From: Massilia psychrophila
Lineage (GTDB): Bacteria; Pseudomonadota; Gammaproteobacteria; Burkholderiales; Burkholderiaceae_D
Direction of reading: 5' to 3'
DNA: 64,000 nt
Assembly (NCBI RefSeq): GCF_002760665.1
Contig: NZ_PDOB01000020.1
Span: forward strand, 1 to 64,000
Under the pieces are notes generated by a model. The model was given only the letters and a program-made list of their open reading frames with translations. It did not search any database and was not told where the DNA came from. Of the stretch, positions 1 to 7,921 are shown piece after piece; position 1 is the first letter of the stretch, and each line of letters starts with the position of its first letter. A program made the translations under genes and the position numbers.

Positions 1-1
1 C

Positions 2-535
2 GAACGGTCAGCCGCGGCGGCGGCCGGCGCCGGCACTCCGGGCGCCGGCCTTGGCGGCAGCGGCGCCACGGTGCCGAAAAACCTGCTGGGCAGCGACGCC
101 GGCAACCGGGTGCGCGAACTGACGCGCGGCATCGATCTGTTGCAAGGCGCGCCGCCGCGCGGCGACCAGCGGGGCGGACGGCGCATGGTGGCCGGCGGCG
201 CCGAGCGCGACGTCCCGCTGCGCATGTACGTCGAGAGCTTCCGCCAGAAAGTCGAGCGCAACGGCGGCCTGGGTTTTACGTCGCAAGATGGCGACCGGAT
301 CCGCATCGATCCGCTGGTGAGCGTGGCCTTGCGCAGCGATGGCAGCGTCGAGGACGTCACCATCGTGCGTTCCAGCGGCAATGCCGACACCGACAACGCG
401 GTGCGCCGCATCATCCGGCTCAACGCCCGCTACTCGGCCTTCCCGCCGAATATCGCCGACAGATACGACGTCATCGAAGTACGCCGCATCTGGAGCTTCG
501 CCGAGACGCTCAAGCTGCTGGAGGAACTGCGCTAA
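2..535 (+). CDS. TonB C-terminal-domain protein, 5' truncated by window edge
   Basis: The reading frame is open from base 2 and ends at TAA (533-535), so only the C-terminal ~177 residues are present. An Ala/Gly-rich linker leads into a domain with a bacterial energy-transducer pattern: a central segment with 'RIRIDPLV', then 'VTIVRSSG', then a helix with 'RRIIRLNARYSAFPP' and a final 'IEVRRIWSF'. This matches the fold order of the TonB C-terminal domain, which spans the periplasm and contacts the TonB box of outer-membrane receptors. A TonB-dependent receptor lies 1.2 kb downstream, but a different gene on the other strand separates them. The last 26 bases overlap tail to tail with the convergent DUF1460 gene. 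Family assignment is moderately sure; the N-terminal membrane anchor cannot be seen. Confidence 0.7.
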   Translation, partial: ERSAAAAAGAGTPGAGLGGSGATVPKNLLGSDAGNRVRELTRGIDLLQGAPPRGDQRGGRRMVAGGAERDVPLRMYVESFRQKVERNGGLGFTSQDGDRIRIDPLVSVALRSDGSVEDVTIVRSSGNADTDNAVRRIIRLNARYSAFPPNIADRYDVIEVRRIWSFAETLKLLEELR

Positions 536-1517
536 CCTGGGTTTTGGTTGGGGCGAATCCGGCTGGTGCCGACGCTGGCCGGGGCTGCGGCAGCGCCGGT
601 GGCACCACGATGTTGCCATTCAGCCGCAGGAACTTGAAGCCGGCCAGCTTCTGGCCGGGCTTGCCGGCGGCGGCGTTGCGTTCCTCGCGCGCGCGGGTGC
701 GGGCAATAAAGGCGTCGAACGATTCTTCGCGCACTTGCGGCTCGGCCGAATGGAGGAAGTTGCGGACCCCGCCGGCGCCGGTCACCACCAGGCCGACGTG
801 CGAGGCCCAGTGCTCGCCGCCGCGGGTCGAGATCACGTTGACGAAATCGCCGTCCTGCAGCTGGTCGGCAATCTGCGCCACTCGCCCGGTGGCGACGAAC
901 GCTTCGCGGCTGGTTTGCAGCGGCAGGTTGCTGTCGGTCTGGTGGCGCGTTTTCAAAAAGCGCGCGCGGTCGACCCGCAATGCGTACGCAGGTCCGTCAA
1001 CGCCGGCCAGGTCAGCGCTGATGTCGGTCACCAGCCAGTTGTTGTTGGTATTCCAGTCGACTTCGGTGTAGTGATTGCGGCTTGCCACGCCGACCACCCC
1101 ATCCTTGTAGCGGATCCGCTGCAGCATCCAGAAAAACTCTTCCCACGACTGGCTCAACGCCATCGCGTACGTATGTTCGGCAAACACCACGCAATCGCTC
1201 TGCTCGAGGCTGAACATCGGCAAAGTGTCGTGTAATTGGTACGGAAATTCGCCAAGCAGGTTCAGCTTGTACGGTTGGCCGATGTTGCGCCGGCCAATTG
1301 CGGCAATGCGTTTGCGCAGGTCCGGCTCGCCCTGGTGGACGGCGGCGATGTAGCGGCCCGCTTCAACCGGACTCATCTGGTAGACCGGTTTTTCCGCCCG
1401 GCTGGCGCTGCCCGCCGACGCGTCGGCATGGGGCGTGGCCGGGGCAACGGCAGGGCGAGTCGCGCAGCCGGCAATCGAGATGGCGGCGGCGGTGAACAGC
1501 AGGGCGGCTAATCGCAT
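510..1517 (-). CDS. DUF1460 (N-acetylmuramoyl-L-alanine amidase-like) lipoprotein
   Basis: The chosen ATG at 1517 (335 aa) has AGGA seven bases upstream and starts directly at a lipoprotein signal peptide. The lipobox I-A-G-C places the lipidated cysteine at residue 18. The longer upstream frame adds 36 residues ahead of the signal and is unlikely. After a Pro/Ala linker, the body has the DUF1460 pattern: an 'SDCVVF' catalytic-cysteine region near residue 109, then 'RNHYTEVDWN' and 'GEHWASHVGLV' with a candidate catalytic histidine. DUF1460 proteins have an NlpC/P60-like cysteine-peptidase fold and are thought to act on peptidoglycan stem peptides. It would be anchored in the outer membrane or periplasm. 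It is divergent from the TonB receptor gene and overlaps the preceding gene at its 3' end. Confidence 0.8.
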   Translation of the reverse strand: MRLAALLFTAAAISIAGCATRPAVAPATPHADASAGSASRAEKPVYQMSPVEAGRYIAAVHQGEPDLRKRIAAIGRRNIGQPYKLNLLGEFPYQLHDTLPMFSLEQSDCVVFAEHTYAMALSQSWEEFFWMLQRIRYKDGVVGVASRNHYTEVDWNTNNNWLVTDISADLAGVDGPAYALRVDRARFLKTRHQTDSNLPLQTSREAFVATGRVAQIADQLQDGDFVNVISTRGGEHWASHVGLVVTGAGGVRNFLHSAEPQVREESFDAFIARTRAREERNAAAGKPGQKLAGFKFLRLNGNIVVPPALPQPRPASAPAGFAPTKTQVSAVPPAA

Positions 1518-1745
1518 GAAAGTTCCTGGCACGTGGGAGTTGCATCCTAACCCCTTGCGTGCCGCTTGGAAAAGAAAATTTATTCTGAATGCACGCGCTT
1601 TGGTGGCACCGGGCCGGCCCTGCATTCCGCCAGGTTATGGGCTAAACAATATAAGTGATTATTCATTCAAATGACCATCGTCAATACTTTCCCTTAGGTC
1701 GGGGACACCGGCATTCACTTCGCATAAAAATCAGGAGACGATTCA

Positions 1746-4706
1746 ATGATGTTCAAACAAAAGCCGGTGGCTGCCGCTGTATCGATGGCCTTGTGGAGCC
1801 TGGCGGCCATGCCGGCGGTGGCGCAGACCGAAGCCGCGCCCCAGATGCAAACCGTCGAAGTGAGCGGTATCCGCACTTCGATGGCCAAGTCGCTCAGCGT
1901 CAAGAAAAATGCAAGCGCCAACGTCGAGGTCATCACGGCCGAAGACGTCGGCAAGATGCCGGACAAGAATCTGGCCGATTCGCTGCAGCGCCTGCCTGGT
2001 GTCGCCGTGCGTACCGACTACGATGAAGCAGAAAAAGTGTCGATGCGCGGCACCAATCCCGACATGTCGCTGATCCTGTTCAACGGCCACACCGTCAGCG
2101 GCGGCGACTGGTATGTCGCCGACCAGGGTTCGAGCAGCCGCAGCACCAGCCTGTCGCTGATGCCGTCGTCGGTGCTGAACCAGGCGATCGTCTTCAAGAC
2201 GTCGCAAGCGAACATTGCCGACGGCGGCCTGGCCGGCACCATCAACGTGACGACCTGCAAGCCGCTGGACAAAAAGGACAAATTCAGCGGCACGATAGCG
2301 ATCGGCGCGGCCTACGCCCAGTTGCCCGACAAGATCACCCCAGACCTGAACGTCAACGCCACGTGGCAAAACGACGCCGGTACCATGGGCGTCATCGTCC
2401 AGGGATTCAAGGAAAAACGCTACAGCCGGCGCGACTCCACTTCGCGCTTCGCCTACGGCGCCAGCAGCGGCTGGGACGTCATCAACACCGCTACCATGAA
2501 GGGCATCATCGACGAATCGCTGGCTGGGACCGGCCTCAAGGCTGCTGATCTCAATGGCGTGCGCATGCCGGGCAGCATGTCATCGGAATTCGTCGAAGGC
2601 GAGCGCGCCCGCAAAGGCGGCATGATGTCGGTCCAGTTCAAGCCGAACAGGGACCTGGACATCACCGCGACCGGTTTTTACTCGTCGATGGATGCGAACA
2701 ACCACGGCCGGCTTACCTCGGGCGCGATGTACAGCATGCTGCTCGGTAAGAACGAACCGGTAGGAGCAGTTACGGCCGCCGCGATGCCGACGTCGTCGAA
2801 CGGCCAGCAGGTTTTCGCCCAGATCAAAAATCCGGTGATCGTCAATCAAACCTCGATCTACGGCTTGCCGTTGAAAGTACTGAAAAGCGCCGATATCGTC
2901 TTCCCGGCCGGCACCACCCCGCAGTACGTCGGCAACTCGGAAGGCTTCTACCGCGATGGCGCCAACGCCACCAGCGCGTTCCTCGACCTCGACGCCAAAT
3001 ACCGCGTCAACAGCGAGCTGAGCGTCAAGGGCTTGGCCAGCGTGACGCGCGGCGAGGGCAAGACCGTGCTCGACCAGGGCCTGACCTTCGCCCGTTACGG
3101 CACCGGCATCAGCTACGCCCTGAACGGCATCGGCAATCCGCCCGATTCGCAGTATTTCGGCACCGGTACCAACACCCCTGGCCTGAACCCGGACGGCAGC
3201 GGCTACAAGCTGGTCGGCTTGGCCGCCTCCGGCATCAAGACGGTCGACCGCGAACACAGCTTGCAGTTCGACGCGGAATACAAGATTGACAAGAGCTTCC
3301 TGCAGTCGATCGAATCGGGCGTGCGCTATTCCGACCATAAGCGCACCAGCGGCCGTTACAATCCGGCGCTGCGCGGCGGCTTGCCGGCGGCGCCGACCAC
3401 CGGCGTGATGCCGTACCCGTCCGACTTCGGCAGCGGCCTGGGCAACGCCAACTGGGACAACACCGGCTTCACCTACGACCCGGCCACGGTGAAAGCCTAT
3501 ATTGCGGCCATTACCAAGACCACCACGCCGGAATTCGAGCGCCGCGTAGCCAGCGAAATCGACATGCGCGAACGCCAGAGCGCCGTTTACCTGATGGCCA
3601 ACCTGGAACTGGACAAATGGTCGGGCAACCTCGGCCTGCGTTTCGTGCGTACTGAAGTGGACGCTAACATTTCGACGCCGATCCCGACCAATACCTGCAA
3701 GCGTACCGAGCCGGGCAAGCCTGCCGTGCCGTGCGCCGCCTATCCGACCGCAATCACCACCGCCGGCGACGGCGCATCCTACCGGGACAACGTGGCGTTC
3801 GATCCGAATGGCGGCGTGCTGTACTACAAGACGCCAACCAACCGCGCCTTCACCAACCTGCTGCCCAGCCTGAACCTGCGCTACGAGATGGACACGGACA
3901 TGATCGTGCGTTTCGGCGCCAGTCGCACCCTCGGGCGCCAGAACTACAACGTGCTCGGAACCGGTTTTGGCGCGCCGACTTGCATCGCCAGCGGTTGCAC
4001 CGTCAACGGCCCGAACCCGAACCTGCGCCCGTTGCTGTCGGATAATATCGACCTGGCGTGGTCCTGGTACTTCAAGCCGCGTTCGCTGATATCGGTCAAC
4101 GTGTTCCATTCGAAGATTGATGGTTACGTGAAGACCGGCACGGCGTCGCAGATCACGGTCGACCTGGTCGATCCGCGCGACCAGAAAGTCAAGCCGTTTT
4201 TCGTGAACACCTCAAGCCAGCAAGGCGCCAAGATCAGCGGCATCGAACTGGCGTACGAGCAGCCGGTATGGGGCGGTTTCGGCTTCCAGTCCAACGTTAG
4301 CCGCGCCAGGACAAAGGTCGACGATGGCCGCCCGATGGTCGGCGCGTCCGAATGGGCGGCCAACGTCGGCGGTTACTTCGAGAACGACGACCTGAGTGCT
4401 CGCCTGGTCTACAACTACCGCGGCAAGTACGTCAGCAGCAGCACCGCGCCGGCGCCGACCTCCAACAGCCAGGGCCTGTCGGTGATCAACGGTGTGGCGA
4501 TGCCGACCGCGCCGACCATCGCCGCCGGCGTGTCGACCCTGGCGTTCTCGCTGAACTACAACATCAGCAAGAATCTGGTGGCGTCGTTTGATGCCACCAA
4601 TTTGCTCAACACGGCGCGCGCGCAGTATCGCTACAGCGAAGAAGAACCGCAAAAGCTCGACGTCAGCGGCCGCCAGTTCTACCTGAACCTGAAATACAAG
4701 TTCTGA
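1746..4706 (+). CDS. TonB-dependent outer-membrane receptor
   Basis: 986 aa. The start ATG has AGGAG at 1733-1737, eight bases upstream. A Sec signal peptide ends near A-V-A-Q (residue ~27). A plug domain follows ('NLADSLQRLPGV', 'VSMRGTNPDMSLILFNGH', 'GGLAGTINVTT'), then a long beta-barrel ending in the outer-membrane signature 'FYLNLKYKF' with a terminal Phe. The 'ITAEDVGKMPDKNLAD' opening is typical of the TIGR01782-type receptors of Xanthomonas/Caulobacter. These often import carbohydrates or complex organics rather than siderophores, so substrate cannot be assigned. No FecR/sigma gene accompanies it, and it is monocistronic, closed by a terminator at 4739-4764. Confidence 0.93.
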   Translation: MMFKQKPVAAAVSMALWSLAAMPAVAQTEAAPQMQTVEVSGIRTSMAKSLSVKKNASANVEVITAEDVGKMPDKNLADSLQRLPGVAVRTDYDEAEKVSMRGTNPDMSLILFNGHTVSGGDWYVADQGSSSRSTSLSLMPSSVLNQAIVFKTSQANIADGGLAGTINVTTCKPLDKKDKFSGTIAIGAAYAQLPDKITPDLNVNATWQNDAGTMGVIVQGFKEKRYSRRDSTSRFAYGASSGWDVINTATMKGIIDESLAGTGLKAADLNGVRMPGSMSSEFVEGERARKGGMMSVQFKPNRDLDITATGFYSSMDANNHGRLTSGAMYSMLLGKNEPVGAVTAAAMPTSSNGQQVFAQIKNPVIVNQTSIYGLPLKVLKSADIVFPAGTTPQYVGNSEGFYRDGANATSAFLDLDAKYRVNSELSVKGLASVTRGEGKTVLDQGLTFARYGTGISYALNGIGNPPDSQYFGTGTNTPGLNPDGSGYKLVGLAASGIKTVDREHSLQFDAEYKIDKSFLQSIESGVRYSDHKRTSGRYNPALRGGLPAAPTTGVMPYPSDFGSGLGNANWDNTGFTYDPATVKAYIAAITKTTTPEFERRVASEIDMRERQSAVYLMANLELDKWSGNLGLRFVRTEVDANISTPIPTNTCKRTEPGKPAVPCAAYPTAITTAGDGASYRDNVAFDPNGGVLYYKTPTNRAFTNLLPSLNLRYEMDTDMIVRFGASRTLGRQNYNVLGTGFGAPTCIASGCTVNGPNPNLRPLLSDNIDLAWSWYFKPRSLISVNVFHSKIDGYVKTGTASQITVDLVDPRDQKVKPFFVNTSSQQGAKISGIELAYEQPVWGGFGFQSNVSRARTKVDDGRPMVGASEWAANVGGYFENDDLSARLVYNYRGKYVSSSTAPAPTSNSQGLSVINGVAMPTAPTIAAGVSTLAFSLNYNISKNLVASFDATNLLNTARAQYRYSEEEPQKLDVSGRQFYLNLKYKF

Positions 4707-4738
4707 TGTGAAGCGGTAGTGGTAGCAAGTAAAAAATG

Positions 4739-4764
4739 AAAAGGGTGCTTCGGCTCCCTTTTTT
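4739..4764 (+). terminator. Rho-independent terminator of the TonB receptor gene
   Basis: A stem formed by AAAAGGG and CCCTTTT, with an inner GC pair block capped by a TTCG tetraloop, is followed by a T run. It lies 33 bases after the receptor stop codon. Confidence 0.85.
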
Positions 4765-5020
4765 TACGCGTTTTCGAAAATATATTGGGCTTGCGTTATC
4801 GAAACCGTGTTGAAAGTGCGGCATCTAACGGTTAAGCCAAGCGTGCGCGGATAAGATGAAGCCGTGTGAGTGACGCCCCTTGTCGAACGACCCAAGGAAG
4901 GCGAAAACATCAACAGGTGAGCCGGTCGCCTCAAGGACCGGCACCAGATATCACGGGGTTGCGCAGGCGTTTGCGCAGTACCGAACAATGGCAGCATCTG
5001 ATAATGGCAGCGCAGACCTC
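4765..5020. other. intergenic region without a recognisable gene
   Basis: About 255 bases between the receptor terminator and a small ORF. A frame stays open from 4880, but it has only a TTG start and no clear ribosome binding site. No convincing promoter, tRNA or repeat was found. Confidence 0.4.
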
Positions 5021-5209
5021 ATGTCCACCAATGCTCATCCCACCAAGTTTCTCGTGCGCGAATACCTGGAGCGCCGCGCGCATGATCCCGCGCCGCCTGC
5101 GGCTGCAGTTTCCACATCCAACAAACGGGCGATGATTGACTTGGTTGCGGGAACCAAGACCGATACCATCGTGTCAAAGCCTTCGACACACCAGGAGGAT
5201 TGCCCATGA
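5021..5209 (+). CDS. hypothetical small protein (62 aa), uncertain
   Basis: A 62-residue frame from ATG 5021; ATG 4988 or TTG 4880 in the same frame are possible. No strong Shine-Dalgarno precedes any of these starts. The case for it rests on its end: its TGA overlaps the ATG of the next small gene as ATGA, the usual geometry of translational coupling. The protein is hydrophilic, with a basic, Pro/Ala-rich middle ('FLVREYLERR', 'DPAPPAA') and no membrane segment or signal peptide. I do not recognise the family with confidence. It could also be non-coding leader of the downstream gene. Confidence 0.35.
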   Translation: MSTNAHPTKFLVREYLERRAHDPAPPAAAVSTSNKRAMIDLVAGTKTDTIVSKPSTHQEDCP

Positions 5210-5379
5210 CCAAGCGTATTGGAAACAAAGACGAAGCCCAACATCGCGGCAAGCAGGAAAAGAAAGACATCAAGGCTGCCAACAAGGCGCGCGAGTTGGT
5301 CAAGCAGGCCATTGCGCGGGCCAGGTACCAAAACCAGGTACGGAACCAGCCCATGGCATCGCACTTGCCGCCGGCATAA
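5206..5379 (+). CDS. small lysine-rich hypothetical protein (57 aa)
   Basis: A 57-residue ORF with an excellent ribosome binding site: AGGAGG at 5193-5198, seven bases before ATG. It is short enough to be missed by length-limited gene calling. It is strongly charged and probably helical, alternating Lys/Arg with Glu/Gln/Ala ('KQEKKDIKAANKARELVKQA'), and ends with a Pro-rich tail. No signal peptide or membrane segment is visible. It overlaps the previous small ORF by ATGA and is closed by a strong terminator at 5402-5430, so it looks like the last gene of a short transcript. Function is unknown; a nucleic-acid-associated or stress-related small protein is a guess only. Confidence 0.65.
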   Translation: MTKRIGNKDEAQHRGKQEKKDIKAANKARELVKQAIARARYQNQVRNQPMASHLPPA

Positions 5380-5401
5380 CCGTTCGTCTGTTTTTCAGTA
5401 G

Positions 5402-5430
5402 CCCACCCTGGCAACGCGGTGGGTTTTTTT
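5402..5430 (+). terminator. Rho-independent terminator after the 57-aa ORF
   Basis: A six-base-pair GC stem, CCCACC (5402-5407) with GGTGGG (5418-5423), is followed by seven T residues. Confidence 0.85.
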
Positions 5431-5490
5431 ACGCCCGGTTAGGCCCGCTTATGCCCGCTTAGGCCCGTTTTTGCCTATTTATGCCTGTTT
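5431..5490. repeat. degenerate 10-bp tandem repeat, about six copies
   Basis: Six consecutive 10-mers starting at 5431, 5441, 5451, 5461, 5471 and 5481 follow the pattern A-N-G-C-C-C/T-G-N-T-T. The first four are nearly identical (consensus aNgcccgctt) and the last two have drifted. The array sits directly behind a terminator and about 100 bases before the GTG start of the next gene. Confidence 0.75.
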
Positions 5491-5589
5491 TTTTCCCGTC
5501 CGCCGACCGCCAGCCGCCACTCACCGAAAATCCCTGTCGCCCGGATGGCGCCCGCGGTATTGTGGCGTTCTCTGACAACGGGAGCGATC

Positions 5590-5973
5590 GTGAACACTAT
5601 TCATTCTTACCAATGGCGCAAGCAATTGATGTGGGGGCTGCTGCTGATCGGGCTGGGCGGCGCTTTCCTGCTTGACCAGATGGGCGTCGTCGAGATAGTT
5701 GAGCTGTGGCATTATTGGCCGCTGATCCTGGTAGTGATCGGCATTAACAAGATGATCGGCTATCCGACCGCCGCCGACTTTACCAGCGGGCTGTGGACGA
5801 TGTTCATCGGCCTGTGGCTGTTTGCCAACTTCGAGCGTGCGTTCGGGATGACGTTTTGGACCAGCTGGCCGTACCTCATCATCGCCTGGGGCGTCACGCT
5901 GATCCTCAAGCCGTTCATCCGCGCGCGCTTCGCCATCAATCCACCAACCGGGGAGTCTGGCCATGAAAACTGA
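5590..5973 (+). CDS. DUF5668/LiaI-like four-helix membrane protein
   Basis: 127 aa from GTG 5590, with GGGAG eight bases upstream. The in-frame ATG at 5545 has no ribosome binding site. The protein is almost entirely hydrophobic, with four predicted membrane helices. Two repeats of the DUF5668 pattern are visible ('GLLLIGLGGAFLLDQMG', 'WPLILVVIGI'). This is the membrane part shared by LiaI/LiaF-type proteins that sense or modulate cell-envelope stress. It overlaps the following LiaF-like gene by 11 bases and heads an operon with a LytS/LytTR two-component pair, so a role in envelope sensing is likely. Confidence 0.75.
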   Translation: MNTIHSYQWRKQLMWGLLLIGLGGAFLLDQMGVVEIVELWHYWPLILVVIGINKMIGYPTAADFTSGLWTMFIGLWLFANFERAFGMTFWTSWPYLIIAWGVTLILKPFIRARFAINPPTGESGHEN

Positions 5974-6667
5974 AATGCCAAGCAAGAATGTGTCGCGCCA
6001 GGTGATCCTCGGCATGCTGGTGATCGGCATGGGGCTGCTGTTCCTGCTCGACAACATGAACATCTGGAATTTCGGTCGCGCCCTGTCGTTCTGGCCGATG
6101 GCGTTCATCGTGGTCGGCGTCATCAAGCTGTGCGACACCAACAGCTCGGACGGCGTTATTCTCGGCGGCGCGCTGATCCTGGTCGGCGTGCTGATGATGC
6201 TGGACCGGCTTGGCCTGGTGTATTTCAGCTGGCGCACGATCTGGCCGGTGATGCTCATTGCGCTGGGCGGCTCGGTGGTGTACCGCGCCGTCGCCGGGCG
6301 GCGCCTGGTCGGCTCGTCGGCAAAAGACGCGGTCGGGTCCGACGACGTCGTCGATGTCACTGCCATCCTCGGCGGCTTCGAGCGCCGCATCAATACGGAG
6401 AACTTCAAGGGCGGCGAAATAACCGCCGTGATGGGCGGCTGCGAGCTCGACTTGCGCGGCTCGTCGATCGACGGCGAAGCGGTGATCAATGTGTTCGTCA
6501 TGTGGGGCGGTATCACCCTCAAGTGCCCGCCGGATTGGACGATCGTGTTGCACGGTACGCCGATCATGGGCGGCTTCACCGAGAAGACCGCGCCGCCGCC
6601 GGACAACAGCAAGCGCCTGATCGTGCGTGGTCACGCCATTATAGGCGGTGTGGAAGTTCGCAACTGA
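5963..6667 (+). CDS. LiaF-like membrane protein (DUF5668 + LiaF C-terminal domain)
   Basis: 234 aa. Residues ~10-100 form four membrane helices of the DUF5668 type ('LVIGMGLLFLLDNM', 'ILVGVLMMLDRLG'). Residues ~125-234 form a soluble beta-helix-like domain rich in Gly-Gly repeats ('AILGGFERR', 'AVMGGCELDLRG', 'VMWGGITLKCPPDW', 'PIMGGFTEKT', 'AIIGGVEVRN'). This is typical of the cell-wall-active antibiotics response protein domain in LiaF/VraT. In Firmicutes LiaF represses a LiaRS-type system; here the partner is a LytS/LytTR pair. Its TGA overlaps an ATG at 6667 (TGATG), where the partner kinase would be expected to begin. Confidence 0.82.
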   Translation: MKTEMPSKNVSRQVILGMLVIGMGLLFLLDNMNIWNFGRALSFWPMAFIVVGVIKLCDTNSSDGVILGGALILVGVLMMLDRLGLVYFSWRTIWPVMLIALGGSVVYRAVAGRRLVGSSAKDAVGSDDVVDVTAILGGFERRINTENFKGGEITAVMGGCELDLRGSSIDGEAVINVFVMWGGITLKCPPDWTIVLHGTPIMGGFTEKTAPPPDNSKRLIVRGHAIIGGVEVRN

Positions 6668-7178
6668 TGCAGGGACCGTTCGCCAGCAGGCGTGGCGCCG
6701 CACTGTTCACACGCTCGGCCTGGAGGCGCACCGCAAGGTCAGCCTCGACGCCGAGGTGACGCTGGCGCTGCATTTCCTGGCGACCGAACAGGTGCGCTTC
6801 GGCGAACGGCTGGTGGTCAAACGCGACGTGGCGATCGACGCGCTGGCCTGCCTGCTGCCGCCGCTGATCCTGCAGCCGCTGGTCGAGAACGCGGTCAAGC
6901 ACGGCATCGGCAATTTGACTGAAGGCGGTGCGGTGCGCATTCATGCCGCGCGCGCCGGCTCGCAGTTGCGGCTCAGCGTGGAAAATGACGTCGATGCCGC
7001 CCAGCCGACGGCATCGCGCAACGGCATTGGCCTGGCCAACGTGCGCCAGCGGCTTGCCGCGGCTTACGGCGAGCAGGCCGCGATCCACTGGTCGCGCAGC
7101 GGTAACCGGTTCCGGGTCGAGCTGACGATTCCGTTCGAAACAAAGGACGAAATCAAGGGCGCATCGACATGCGGGTGA
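6667..7178 (+). pseudogene. LytS/YehU-type sensor histidine kinase, internally deleted and frameshifted
   Basis: Only the C-terminal part of a LytS-family kinase survives. It includes the end of the His_kinase domain ('FLATEQVRFGERL'), the N box ('PPLILQPLVENAVKHGI') and the ATP-lid region ('NGIGLANVRQRL'). The membrane sensor and the phospho-acceptor motif (P-H-F-L-F-N in this family) are absent. The likely original start is ATG 6667, coupled to the LiaF-like stop; that frame reads 'MQGPFASRRGAALF' and then stops at 6759. The kinase homology resumes in another frame from about 6710. An internal deletion that also shifted frame explains both. The surviving piece could still be made from an ATG at 6648 inside the upstream gene (176 aa), but could not autophosphorylate on the usual histidine. 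Confidence 0.7.
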
Positions 7179-7807
7179 TCATCGTCGACGACGAACAACT
7201 GGCGCGCGGCGTGCTGCGCGAATACCTCGGCGCGCATGCCGACATCGACATCGTCGGCGAATGCGCCAACGGCTTCGAAGCGGTCAAGGCGATCGCCGAA
7301 TTGCAGCCGGACCTGGCGTTCCTCGACATCCAGATGCCGAAACTGAACGGCTTTGAGGTGTTGGAACTGGCAGGCCAGGCACCAGCAATACGCGTCATTT
7401 TCGTCACCGCCTTCGAGCAGTACGCCATCAAGGCGTTTGAGGTGCACGCGATCGATTATCTGCTCAAGCCGTTCAGCCAGCAGCGGCTCGATGTGGCGCT
7501 GGCGCACGCGCGCGCCGGTCCAGTGCAGGCTACCGCCGACATCGACGTCATCGAGGCGCAGGACGATTACGTGTGCATCAGCACGGGCGGCAAGGCGTGG
7601 CTGAAGAACCAGCGCCTGGCCGAGCTCGAGGTACTGCTCGATGCGGGGCGCTTCGTGCGCATCCATCGCTCATACATCGTCAACATCGAGCGCATGAGCC
7701 GGATCGAGCCGGCGGGCAAGGACAGCCATTGCGTGGTGCTGCAAGATGGGCGACGTGTTCCGGTCAGCCGCAGCGGGTATCAGAAGCTGCGGGCGCTGCT
7801 GGGATAG
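7169..7807 (+). CDS. LytTR-family response regulator
   Basis: 212 aa. The receiver domain (residues 1-~115) has acidic residues D7/D8, the phospho-acceptor D53 in 'FLDIQMPKLNG', T82 region 'VFVTAF' and K103 region 'YLLKPF'. A LytTR DNA-binding domain follows (~118-212), with the family signature 'FVRIHRSYIVN' and 'GRRVPVSRSGYQKLRALLG'. LytTR regulators bind tandem imperfect repeats and in proteobacteria often control envelope or carbon-uptake genes. It overlaps the kinase remnant by 10 bases. All key receiver residues are intact although its cognate kinase is damaged, so it must be fed by another kinase, by acetyl phosphate, or act unphosphorylated. Confidence 0.93.
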   Translation: MRVIIVDDEQLARGVLREYLGAHADIDIVGECANGFEAVKAIAELQPDLAFLDIQMPKLNGFEVLELAGQAPAIRVIFVTAFEQYAIKAFEVHAIDYLLKPFSQQRLDVALAHARAGPVQATADIDVIEAQDDYVCISTGGKAWLKNQRLAELEVLLDAGRFVRIHRSYIVNIERMSRIEPAGKDSHCVVLQDGRRVPVSRSGYQKLRALLG

Positions 7808-7816
7808 AAGCGAAAT

Positions 7817-7916
7817 GGGGTCCCCGCGTGCGCGAGGACGACGACCTTACCCCTTCGTCCCCGCGTGCGCGAGGACGACGACCTTACCCCGTCGTCCTCG
7901 CGCACGCGGGGACCCC
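7817..7916. repeat. intergenic repeat cluster: two direct copies plus one inverted copy
   Basis: A ~33-base unit beginning GTCCCCGCGTGCGCGAGGA occurs at 7820-7853 and 7857-7890 in direct orientation. A reversed copy at 7891-7916 ends in GGGGACCCC. The last two copies could form a long hairpin in RNA. The cluster sits between convergent genes (response regulator and helicase) and could act as a bidirectional terminator. Related single copies occur at 24485, 24561 and 58331. Confidence 0.85.
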
Positions 7917-7921
7917 ATTGA

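Noticed and set aside
2580-4109. 509-aa minus frame within the TonB receptor
   Set aside because: Antisense shadow of a receptor with signal peptide, plug and barrel.
5431-5490. CRISPR or mini-satellite coding repeat
   Set aside because: The unit is 10 bp without spacers, and no frame stays open as a protein repeat with a start codon.
7817-7916. possible CRISPR array
   Set aside because: Only two direct copies and one inverted copy, no spacers of even size, and no cas genes. The Cas4-like domain is part of a helicase, not a CRISPR protein.
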